Below are positions 42,518-49,149 of a DNA stretch of 49,149 nucleotides, in pieces. The position numbers and the translations under genes were made by a program. The stretch is taken from assembly GCA_964384025.1 (NCBI GenBank), contig CAYLJJ010000046.1, forward strand, positions 1-49,149. Reading direction: 5' to 3'. The first letter of the stretch is position 1. Each line of letters starts with the position of its first letter. The stretch is from CAYLJJ01 sp964384025. Lineage in GTDB: Bacteria > Myxococcota_A > Bradymonadia > UBA7976 > UBA1532. Below the pieces are notes generated by a model. It ran no database searches, was not told the origin of the DNA, and was given only the letters and a program-made list of their open reading frames with translations.

Positions 42518-43129
42518 ATGAAGACAGCTCTCCTCTTTGATCTCGACGGGACCCTATTGGACAGCAGCGGAGATCTGGCCGACTCCGCCAACGCCAGCCG
42601 CAGCTATTTTGGCCTCCCTCCGCTCTCGGACAGCGTGATCCTGGCTCAAGTGGGCTATGGTCTAGGTCATCTCCTTCGAGGGCTTCTACCCCTCCATCTT
42701 CATCCCCGGCTCTTAGAAGCTCGTGGAGCCTTCACAGATCACTACCAAGATCACCTCTTGGATCGAAGCTCTCCCTATCCAGGCGCCGATCGGCTGCTGC
42801 GCCGCTACCCCGGCCCAATGGCCCTGGTGACCAATAAGCCCGCACGCTTCACCGATCCCATCATCCAGGATCTGGGCTGGAGTGAGCATTTTGAGCTGAT
42901 CCTCTCAGGAGACAGCCTCAGTCAGCGCAAGCCTCACCCCGCACCTCTACATTTTGCCTTGGAGGTTCTAAAAGCACGCCCTGATCAGGCCCTCTTTATT
43001 GGTGACTCCGAAGTAGATGAAGAAGCTGCTCAAGCTGCAGGGGTGCCCTTCCTCTGTGTCGCCTGGGGACGCTCTAAGGCTCCTGAGCGTTTGGAGCGCC
43101 TAGAGGCACTCTTAGAGCGACAGCTGTGA
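42518..43129 (+). CDS. gph: HAD-family phosphatase, phosphoglycolate phosphatase-like
   Basis: 203 residues. HAD motifs: LLFDLDGTLLDSSGDLADS (nucleophile and acid Asp), the motif II Thr in ALVTNKPARFT, the Lys in SQRKPHPAP, and FIGDSEVDEEAAQAAG. The small helical cap and length fit Gph-type enzymes, which clear 2-phosphoglycolate; related sugar-phosphate phosphatases cannot be ruled out. No strong ribosome site is seen. Overlaps crcB by 4 bp. Confidence 0.8.
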   Translation: MKTALLFDLDGTLLDSSGDLADSANASRSYFGLPPLSDSVILAQVGYGLGHLLRGLLPLHLHPRLLEARGAFTDHYQDHLLDRSSPYPGADRLLRRYPGPMALVTNKPARFTDPIIQDLGWSEHFELILSGDSLSQRKPHPAPLHFALEVLKARPDQALFIGDSEVDEEAAQAAGVPFLCVAWGRSKAPERLERLEALLERQL

Positions 43130-43482
43130 TCCCTTTAGCGATCTTCCTGGGTGGTGGCCTTGGAGCTCTCACGCGCTACGGCGTCGGCCTACTCCTCCCC
43201 TCAAGCCCGCTACCCTTAGGTACCTTAGCGGTCAATCTCCTGGGCTGTCTCTTCCTGGGCTTCCTCTCTCAGATCTTCCTTCAGCGGCCCGATCTGCCCC
43301 CTGAGCTGCGCCTGGGTCTCACCACAGGGCTGTTGGGAGGGCTCACCACTTTCAGCACTTTTGGCTACGAGAGCCTGACTCTCTTTAATGGTGAACAGCC
43401 CCTTCTGATGCTGCTTAACATCAGCGCCAATCTCCTCTTGGGCCTCTTGGCTGCCGCCCTGGGGCTCTGGTTAGCAACCTGA
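43126..43482 (+). CDS. crcB: Fluoride channel CrcB/Fluc
   Basis: 118 residues, GTG start overlapping the gph stop. Four hydrophobic segments with the family signatures FLGGGLGALTRYG, TLAVNLLGCLFLGFL and GLLGGLTTFSTFGYE (containing the Phe-box and Na-site region). Works as a dual-topology dimer that lets toxic fluoride leave the cell. No fluoride riboswitch can be seen, as the gene sits inside the gph operon. Confidence 0.92.
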   Translation: MIPLAIFLGGGLGALTRYGVGLLLPSSPLPLGTLAVNLLGCLFLGFLSQIFLQRPDLPPELRLGLTTGLLGGLTTFSTFGYESLTLFNGEQPLLMLLNISANLLLGLLAAALGLWLAT

Positions 43483-43549
43483 TGGAGAGATTGGAAGGCG
43501 CTGAGAGTTCCTCCATAATGTTCTCTCTCGCGCCTAAGAGAGGATTACA

Positions 43550-44926
43550 GTGATGCTACAGCCCAGCAAAGATCCCTTCATACCCTTCGCAGAGAAGATG
43601 CTGGCGGAGGGAATCCATAAGCTGGCCATCAGGGCCTTTGAGCGGAACTATCGGCTCCTGTTGAGCGGTGAAACCGGGATGATGCCCTCCTCATCGATCC
43701 AGCCTGTCTCCTCTCTACCTGACGTTGAAGCCCTCCCTGACTCTCTCGTTGCTCTGGGCCGCACGGCCCTCAAAGAGACGGTGATCATCAAGCTTAATGG
43801 TGGTCTGGGTACCAGTATGGGCCTGAAGAGGGCTAAGTCTCTGCTTAAGGTCAAAGGGGAACTGAGCTTTCTGGATCTGATCGCCAGACAAGCTGTCCTC
43901 TCCTCCTCTCCTCTTCTCTTGATGAACAGTTTCTCTACTCAGACAGACTCCATGCGCGCTTTGAGCGCCTATCCTGAGTTAAAGAGCGATCTGCCTCAGG
44001 AGTTCCTACAACACAAAGTCCCCAAGATCGATCGTCAAAGCTTATCGCCGGTGGAGTGGCCTGTGGTTGAAGAAACTTGGTGTCCGCCAGGGCATGGTGA
44101 TCTCTATACCGCGATGGTCACCAGCGGTGTCCTCAAAGCGCTGAGAGCGGCAGGCAAGCGCTACGCTTTTATCTCCAACTCCGACAATCTGGGCGCGGTG
44201 CTGGACCTACGCATCCTGGGTCACTTTGCTCAGGGCTCTCTGCCCTTCTTGATGGAGGTGGCAGATCGAACCCAGGCTGATCGTAAAGGTGGGCATCTAG
44301 CCTTAAGAGAGGGGCAGTTGATCTTAAGAGAGGCTGCTCAATGCCCAGAGGAGGATCTTGAAGAGTTCCAAAATATTGAGAGGCACCGCTACTTCAACAC
44401 CAATACAATCTGGCTCAACCTAGAGGCCCTTGAAGAGACCCTAGAGGCCAATGAGGGCCTCTTCCCCCTGCCTCTGATCTGCAACTCCAAGAGCGTCAAT
44501 CCACGCGATCCAAGCTCAACACCGGTCTATCAGCTGGAGAGCGCTATGGGCTCCGCCATCGGCCTCTTCAAGGGTGCTCAAGCGATCCGAGTCCCACGCA
44601 GCCGTTTTGTACCTGTCAAGAGCTGCGCCGATCTCTTAAGAGTGCGTTCTGACGCCACCCTATTGACCAAAGAATCACGCCTGATCCCTTCACCAGAAGC
44701 GGCTGTCTCCTCTCTGCCTCTAGAGCTCGATCCTGAGCATTTTAAGTTTGTGACTCAGATTGATCAGCGATTCCCAAAGGGTCCCCCCTCTCTACAGCAC
44801 TGTACCCATCTAAAGATCAGCGGTGATGTACGCTTTGGAGCTGATGTGATCTGCGTGGGTCGGGTGGAGTTGTTGGCTCAGCGTGGGGAGGTCTTGGAGA
44901 TCAAAGATGGAACGGTGCTGTCGTAG
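43550..44926 (+). CDS. UTP-glucose-1-phosphate uridylyltransferase, UDPGP (eukaryotic-type) family
   Basis: 458 residues (GTG 43550 or ATG 43553, with GAGAGGATTACAG upstream). Makes UDP-glucose from UTP and glucose 1-phosphate. The nucleotide-binding loop VIIKLNGGLGTSMGLKRAKS, WCPPGHGDLYTA, FISNSDNLGAVLD and NTNTIWLNLEAL place it in the PF01704 group of plants, animals and some bacteria, not the GalU group usual in bacteria. A left-handed beta-helix tail at the C-terminus fits. UDP-glucose feeds polysaccharide or lipid glycosylation. No sugar genes are beside it. Confidence 0.9.
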   Translation: MMLQPSKDPFIPFAEKMLAEGIHKLAIRAFERNYRLLLSGETGMMPSSSIQPVSSLPDVEALPDSLVALGRTALKETVIIKLNGGLGTSMGLKRAKSLLKVKGELSFLDLIARQAVLSSSPLLLMNSFSTQTDSMRALSAYPELKSDLPQEFLQHKVPKIDRQSLSPVEWPVVEETWCPPGHGDLYTAMVTSGVLKALRAAGKRYAFISNSDNLGAVLDLRILGHFAQGSLPFLMEVADRTQADRKGGHLALREGQLILREAAQCPEEDLEEFQNIERHRYFNTNTIWLNLEALEETLEANEGLFPLPLICNSKSVNPRDPSSTPVYQLESAMGSAIGLFKGAQAIRVPRSRFVPVKSCADLLRVRSDATLLTKESRLIPSPEAAVSSLPLELDPEHFKFVTQIDQRFPKGPPSLQHCTHLKISGDVRFGADVICVGRVELLAQRGEVLEIKDGTVLS

Positions 44927-44988
44927 ATGAAACCCAGCGTTTCAGATACCCTCCTGTACGCAGCCCCAGAATCTGACGGGAGCGATCG

Positions 44989-46257
44989 ATGATGAGCAGC
45001 CTTCTTCTCCTCTTCCTGCTGGCCAATCCTTCTATTGAAGATCCGCTCCAACAAGCGGTCCTCGCCGGAGATACTGAGCAGGCCTCTAAGCTTGCTGAGA
45101 CGATCCTCAAGGGCAGCCCCGAGGAGCCTCGCGCCCAAGCGGTGATGGCTCTGGGCAAATGGATCCGTTGGGCTAAGGCTGCCTACTTCTGGGGTCGTAA
45201 GCTGAGCACGCCTCCCAGTCGTCACGGGCTCCGCCATCGACGCTTTATGCGTGGCTTGGTCAATGAGATCCCTGGAGCGGGGGATCTCATCATGCAAACC
45301 TTGGTGGCCAACTTGCTGAGCTTTGATGCACAACTCGGAGAGGTGATCAAGCACCTGGAGACTGCAGATAGAGAGGAGTTCAGCCTGCTTATCCAACCAG
45401 CAGCCTTCGCCTTTGATCTCAACGTGGATGGCAAACTGGATAAGGAAGAGCGCAGCCTTTTTGAGGTCGAGTACACAGCGGAGGGGGCACTCCTCCCTTC
45501 AGGAGATCCAGGCCGTCGTCCTATCTTCCGTCTTGATCGAGGAGATATCCGCTGGGCGCTGGCCTATCTCTCTTTTCAGCGCGCCCTGGCTCAGGCTGCT
45601 CTGGCCTATGACATCGCGGGCAGCAACTTTAGACAGCTCAGCTGGGGACGCAGCGCCCGATTTAGGCTCAAGGAGCCGGAGCGCATCAAGGTGCAGGTCA
45701 AGGCCCTGATCAAGGCGGGCCTCGCTCACTCCAGAGCGGCGCGCTTGGCCTATCTTGAGGAGAAGGATGATGAGCGCGAGTGGATCCCTAACCCCAAGCA
45801 GAGCCAACACGGCATCCCTCTCAAGGTGGATGAGCTGCTTTACCAGCGCTGGGAGAAAGCGCTCAGCGCTCTAGACGATCTTGTGGAGAGCCGTACCGCC
45901 CTGGATATCGATGAGATCTGTACAGGTGTCGCTAAGCTTTTGGGGCCTCAGACTGATGCAGAGAGCAAGGCTTTTCTCAAACCCAGCGGTCACGGCCAAC
46001 GCATCGATCTGGGCCGTATGCTCAGCGAACCCCGATCGATAGATCTCAACCTGCGAGGGGTAATCACAGCGCCCAACTTGGCCCTCTCTTTGGAAGCCGC
46101 TTTCCCCAACTATCTCAGCAAGGAAAAGCCAGCCTCAATTCTGCCTCGCCTGATCTTTGAGTCCGCCAAAGAAGCTCCTCAGTTCAGGGCGAAAGGTCAA
46201 CGCAATCTCAAGGGCGCGATGGGGCATAAGGCTCGCTACCTGCTCTGGATCAACTAA
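44989..46257 (+). CDS. Exported EF-hand-like helical protein
   Basis: 422 residues. Short signal-like N-terminus (MMSSLLLLFLLANPS) followed by TPR-like helices (PLQQAVLAGDTEQASKLAET). A single calcium-loop-like segment, AFDLNVDGKLDKEER, lies near residue 143. The remaining two thirds are long amphipathic helices rich in Leu, Ala and Arg, with no recognised domain. It follows the uridylyltransferase by 62 bp on the same strand and converges on the HEAT-repeat gene with a 6-bp gap. Confidence 0.7.
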   Translation: MMSSLLLLFLLANPSIEDPLQQAVLAGDTEQASKLAETILKGSPEEPRAQAVMALGKWIRWAKAAYFWGRKLSTPPSRHGLRHRRFMRGLVNEIPGAGDLIMQTLVANLLSFDAQLGEVIKHLETADREEFSLLIQPAAFAFDLNVDGKLDKEERSLFEVEYTAEGALLPSGDPGRRPIFRLDRGDIRWALAYLSFQRALAQAALAYDIAGSNFRQLSWGRSARFRLKEPERIKVQVKALIKAGLAHSRAARLAYLEEKDDEREWIPNPKQSQHGIPLKVDELLYQRWEKALSALDDLVESRTALDIDEICTGVAKLLGPQTDAESKAFLKPSGHGQRIDLGRMLSEPRSIDLNLRGVITAPNLALSLEAAFPNYLSKEKPASILPRLIFESAKEAPQFRAKGQRNLKGAMGHKARYLLWIN

Positions 46258-46263
46258 AGCTTT

Positions 46264-48252
46264 TCAACGGTATCTCGCAAAGCAGCTCTTGCCCTTGACC
46301 TCCCACCATCGCTTCCAACGCCCCACCGCGATCTTCCTCTCTGTGTAAGGAGCATCCACGCGATAACCACAGCTTTGATGAGTCAGTGAGCGCAGCTCCT
46401 TAAAAGCCCCCGCTCGAATCGCTCTTTGATTGTTGAGCAGTCCATCCAAGACCCACTCTAGGCGAGGACGTTGGCGATTGTGTTCAAACCAACGACTCCA
46501 GTGCCAGGCGTCCAGTCCAAGATCCTGACGCACGATCTCCACTAAAGCTTGGTGGCAAACCTCAACGAGCTGAGGGTGCTCCAAACCCCAGCTGAGATCG
46601 GGGATGCTCTCCGTGGTCCGCAGCCGCCCCATCATCTCTGCGGCGAGGCGTTGTTCTGTGCCTCGTCTCTCTCTTAGGGCTTGGCTCAACAACTCTTGAA
46701 TCTTGTCAAAGACAGGCCCATTGCGGTGACGATCGATCACAAAGATGCTGATATTGCGAACCCCTGGATCTTTATCAAAGAGGCAATGGAAGATTCGCAA
46801 AAGAGAGCCTGGACTGCGTATCGCGGAGAAGCAAAAGACTGCGTAATAACGGATCTCTGGAGAGAGATGCTCACAGAGCACCTCCAAGCCCGCAGCAGCT
46901 TGGCGACCAAAGAGGGTGATCGCTTGAAGCACCGCGCTGTGCTGTGCAACCGGAACAGCGCCAGGCTCTTCGCTGTAACGATCCACGCTTAAGCGACCAG
47001 GAAAAACCTGAAAGAGCGCTTGCAGTGCCAGCTCTCCCCCCTCCAAGAGGAGCATCTCTGCTTCTCTGCGTTGACTCTCATCTCCCAACTGGAGCTTCTC
47101 CAAGGCAGCCTCGATCACTTGATAGGGAGCCAGGGGGATTGGGGTCTTGGAACTGCTCTCCGCGTTCATCTTCTTCGGCTCGGGAGGTTGTAGAGAGATC
47201 ACACGCCCCAAATCAGGGACCTCAATCACCTCTTCTCTCTCAAGCTGGAGCGGAGGCATGCTTTTTCCAGAAGTGGAACGATCTGAGGGGACCTCAATGG
47301 GGGGCTCCAGCTCTCCGGCGGGCGGCTCTTTGGGAAGCAGAGCTGGAAGCTTTCTCTTCACTAAGAGCAACGGTGGATTCTCAGAGAGCGGCACCTTGGG
47401 AGACTGTGGATCTTCTACCAAAGGTTGAGGAGCTTTGACCTCCTCTGATCGCGAAGAGCAGCTCTCCTCTAGCAACTCGTTTTCATTTTCAGAGAGGAGA
47501 AGCTCTTGATTGAGGGGCTTTTCAAAGGGATCCAAGAAGCTAAAAGAGGGCAGCGCTGATTTTGCTGTGGGCTCAGACGCTTGGAGATCTTCAGAGCCAA
47601 AGAGGGGATCAGGAGGTGTTGAGGGCTCAGACATTTGGAGATCTTCAGGACTAAAGAGGAGGGGTGAGGGCTCAGGTGCTTGGAGATCCTGAGAGGGCTC
47701 GGGTGCTTGGAGATCCTGCGGAGACCCTGAAGCAGAGACCTCAACTGAATTTGGGACCTGCCAGGGACCGAGATAGGCCAAGCTGCGACCAACACCGGGA
47801 AAGGCACGTCTCAGCGCGCTGGCAGTGCTGAGGCTGATGGGCTTATCGCCATTTTCACCCACAAAGAGCCCAACGATATGGAAGCCCTCTCGAAGTGGTT
47901 CAATCATCAGTTGCTTTGGAAGAGGGCGCTTGAGGGTGCTGTAGAGCATGTTTACGCCAGGATCATTTTTAGGAGGGCCGATGCGAGCGCTGCCTAAGCT
48001 CGCCGCGCGTCCTAAAATGGAGTCTGAGCGCTTCTCCAAGCTGAGCTGCGCTAGGGATTCAGAACTCTGGTTTGGAACTTGAGCAGCAACACAGCACAGC
48101 CTCTCTTCCACCAACTTAAAATAGATCCGCGTCTCTAAATGAACGGCGCCCAGCTCCATCAAGTAGGTTCGGATAACTTTAGGGTCTTTTAAGTTTCGCA
48201 ATGTCCGGGCAGCTTCGGCTCCCCAAGATCCCGGCTTAGACTCCTCGTGCAT
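46264..48252 (-). CDS. HEAT-repeat protein with Pro/Glu-rich linker
   Basis: 662 residues from ATG 48252 (GGTGAGG just upstream; earlier TTG and GTG codons are in frame). The N-terminal ~170 residues form an unknown domain starting LRNLKDPKVIRTYLMELGAV. A ~250-residue acidic, Pro/Ser-rich linker carries DLQ(A/M)(P/S)EPS repeats. The C-terminal ~250 residues show HEAT/armadillo-like helices (AVLQAITLFGRQAAAGLEVL, EIRYYAVFCFSAIRSPGSLL, RRGTEQRLAAEMMGRLRTTE), ending in a Trp-rich cap. Such linkers plus HEAT repeats are common in Myxococcota proteins of unknown role. Probably a cytoplasmic scaffold. Confidence 0.8.
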   Translation of the reverse strand: MHEESKPGSWGAEAARTLRNLKDPKVIRTYLMELGAVHLETRIYFKLVEERLCCVAAQVPNQSSESLAQLSLEKRSDSILGRAASLGSARIGPPKNDPGVNMLYSTLKRPLPKQLMIEPLREGFHIVGLFVGENGDKPISLSTASALRRAFPGVGRSLAYLGPWQVPNSVEVSASGSPQDLQAPEPSQDLQAPEPSPLLFSPEDLQMSEPSTPPDPLFGSEDLQASEPTAKSALPSFSFLDPFEKPLNQELLLSENENELLEESCSSRSEEVKAPQPLVEDPQSPKVPLSENPPLLLVKRKLPALLPKEPPAGELEPPIEVPSDRSTSGKSMPPLQLEREEVIEVPDLGRVISLQPPEPKKMNAESSSKTPIPLAPYQVIEAALEKLQLGDESQRREAEMLLLEGGELALQALFQVFPGRLSVDRYSEEPGAVPVAQHSAVLQAITLFGRQAAAGLEVLCEHLSPEIRYYAVFCFSAIRSPGSLLRIFHCLFDKDPGVRNISIFVIDRHRNGPVFDKIQELLSQALRERRGTEQRLAAEMMGRLRTTESIPDLSWGLEHPQLVEVCHQALVEIVRQDLGLDAWHWSRWFEHNRQRPRLEWVLDGLLNNQRAIRAGAFKELRSLTHQSCGYRVDAPYTERKIAVGRWKRWWEVKGKSCFARYR
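47555..47735 (-). repeat. Short direct repeats encoding DLQAPEPS-type units
   Basis: Two ~27-bp near-identical copies near 47667-47720 (read on the plus strand as GGTGCTTGGAGATCCTG each time) plus three weaker copies, all in frame within the HEAT-protein gene. Codes for (S)xxDLQ(A/M)(P/S)EPS. Confidence 0.6.
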
Positions 48253-48309
48253 AGACCTCACCAAATCGCCGTGTCTGAACTTTGATAGATTTAAGGGAAT
48301 GTAACATGC

Positions 48310-48810
48310 TCAGCGCCTGCTTGGATCATCACAATCAGGGTTTAAGATCAGGCAGGTCCCGCTGAGATATTCCGCGAGACCCTGGCGTCTGAGGTCTACA
48401 ATGGCCCAGGCATACCCCCCCAGCAGCAGGCTGAGACCTAAGAAACTCCCCAAGCCATGAGCTAAGCTCCGTAGAGGCCCTGCGTTCTCCCCCTCTCCGT
48501 CGATAAGCCTTAACCCCAAGAGCCACTCACCTGGGGTCCTGCCCCAGAGGCTTCGTAGAAGGATCACTGCGCTGATCCCCAACGCTGGGATAAGGAGCAG
48601 GGCAGGCTTGAGACGAAAGAGGTGCTCATGAAAGAGCAACGCCAGATGATCGATCCAGTCAGCTCCCCAAGGAGGCAGCTCCTCAGGCCTCAGAGGCCCC
48701 TTTACCCAGAGGAGCCAGCTCAGGAGCAAGAGCAACAGGAGATCCAAGAGGTCGGCCAAGAGTCGCCGCCAGAAAGGGGCCGCATATACGCTGAGCCAAG
48801 CTCGTTTCAT
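48310..48810 (-). CDS. RDD-family membrane protein
   Basis: 166 residues from ATG 48810, which overlaps the upstream stop. RDD signature: APFWRRLLADLLDLLLLLLL at the first segment (Arg-Asp-Asp), then a second segment around residues 72-92, RTPGEWLLGLRLIDGEG between segments and a third near 125-140, ending RRQGLAEYLSGT. RDD proteins are small inner-membrane proteins, some with Na/H antiport activity; a specific role cannot be given. Confidence 0.85.
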   Translation of the reverse strand: MKRAWLSVYAAPFWRRLLADLLDLLLLLLLSWLLWVKGPLRPEELPPWGADWIDHLALLFHEHLFRLKPALLLIPALGISAVILLRSLWGRTPGEWLLGLRLIDGEGENAGPLRSLAHGLGSFLGLSLLLGGYAWAIVDLRRQGLAEYLSGTCLILNPDCDDPSRR

Positions 48811-49149
48811 CGCTGAAGCCTCAACGCGCACCACCCCCTCTCTTCGAGACGAACGGTGAGATTCAACTTCGGATAGGCCTCGAGCACCGAGGAGACCTGA
48901 TGTTGAAGCAGCCCTCCAAGGATCAGAAATTCGCCCACTTTGGATTGGATGAAGGGTGCATATTTGATCAGCTTAGGGGCCACCATATTGACCACTACGA
49001 TGGCTCTTGCTGCCCCCTGGTAAGACTCGATGCTCTCCTCCAACAGCTCAAAGGAGACCCCATTCAACTTCATATTCCTACGAGTGTTGTCGGTGGCTTC
49101 GGGATCATTTTCTAGGGCGACAGCCTGATGTCCCAAGAGGCTGACAGCG
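48807..49149 (-). CDS. prmA: Ribosomal protein L11 methyltransferase-like, C-terminal part (truncated by window edge)
   Basis: 114 codons are visible; the frame is open to the right edge so the start lies outside. The sequence HQAVALENDPEATDNTRRNM fits the SAM-binding acidic strand, then VVVNMVAPKLIKYAPFI (NxxA-type catalytic loop; classical PrmA has NILA/NILS) and RLEERGWCALRLQR at the end match the PrmA C-terminus (EREGWxxLxxxR). PrmA methylates lysines of L11 in the cytoplasm. Only the distal half of the fold is seen, so another class I methyltransferase is possible. Confidence 0.7.
   Translation of the reverse strand, partial: AVSLLGHQAVALENDPEATDNTRRNMKLNGVSFELLEESIESYQGAARAIVVVNMVAPKLIKYAPFIQSKVGEFLILGGLLQHQVSSVLEAYPKLNLTVRLEERGWCALRLQR

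Overview
The window looks like chromosomal DNA of a mesophilic Gram-negative bacterium of the Myxococcota or a near relative (older 'deltaproteobacteria'). This rests on gene content, not on a marker gene: a TIGR02266-like PilZ protein, a DUF4388 protein, several large Cys-rich or EF-hand/thrombospondin-3 lipoproteins, a mevalonate-pathway pair (class II HMG-CoA reductase plus mevalonate kinase), a Pro/Glu-rich HEAT-repeat protein and HrpB. GC content looks moderate rather than the roughly 70% of classical myxobacteria. Genes are tightly packed, with many 1-14 nt overlaps (ATGA, GTGA, TTGA).

Layout. 1-1850: C-terminal part of an acidic repeat/PilZ protein. 1856-7401 (-): outer-membrane OprO-like porin followed by a giant PHP-domain lipoprotein. 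7569-9323: small AbrB-like protein, diverging from glutamine synthetase. 9320-13913 (-): DUF4388 protein, then an eCIS-type DUF4157 protein with a C-terminal HExxH metallopeptidase domain, then a small exported protein. 14021-16834 (+): unknown 586-aa protein, small membrane protein, SpoU/TrmH rRNA methyltransferase. 16831-21333 (-): 1500-aa Cys-rich lipoprotein with about 20 Cys modules and 14 thrombospondin-3 repeats. 21704-23202 (+): exported SAM methyltransferase-like protein and a small exported protein. 23210-27903: M48 peptidase (-), RecQ (+), PepP (+). 28092-30255 (-): mvaA and mvk. 30307-31005: tRNA-Leu (+) facing tRNA-Gln and tRNA-Glu (-), with a secreted-protein gene directly upstream of tRNA-Gln.

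31090-34093 (-) is an ECF sigma factor / anti-sigma factor / exported caspase-like operon. Behind it lies a frameshifted FG-GAP/ASPIC-type relic. 34600-37420 (+) holds a hairpin-rich leader, a 71-aa NHLP/Os1348-like peptide and HrpB, translationally coupled. 37421-39494 is an AT-richer accessory patch: gene debris, two divergent XRE regulators, an ORF interrupted by one in-frame stop, and a small membrane protein. 39553-42434 (-): hutU and hutI. 42518-46257 (+): phosphoglycolate phosphatase-like gene, crcB, a eukaryotic-type UDP-sugar pyrophosphorylase and a secreted protein. 46264-49149 (-): a prmA 3' end, an RDD membrane protein and a HEAT-repeat protein.

The strongest candidates for new biology are the sigma/anti-sigma/caspase operon, the DUF4157-metallopeptidase gene with its downstream exported partner, and the NHLP-like peptide coupled to HrpB behind a structured leader. 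All functional statements are read from sequence motifs; no database search was run.
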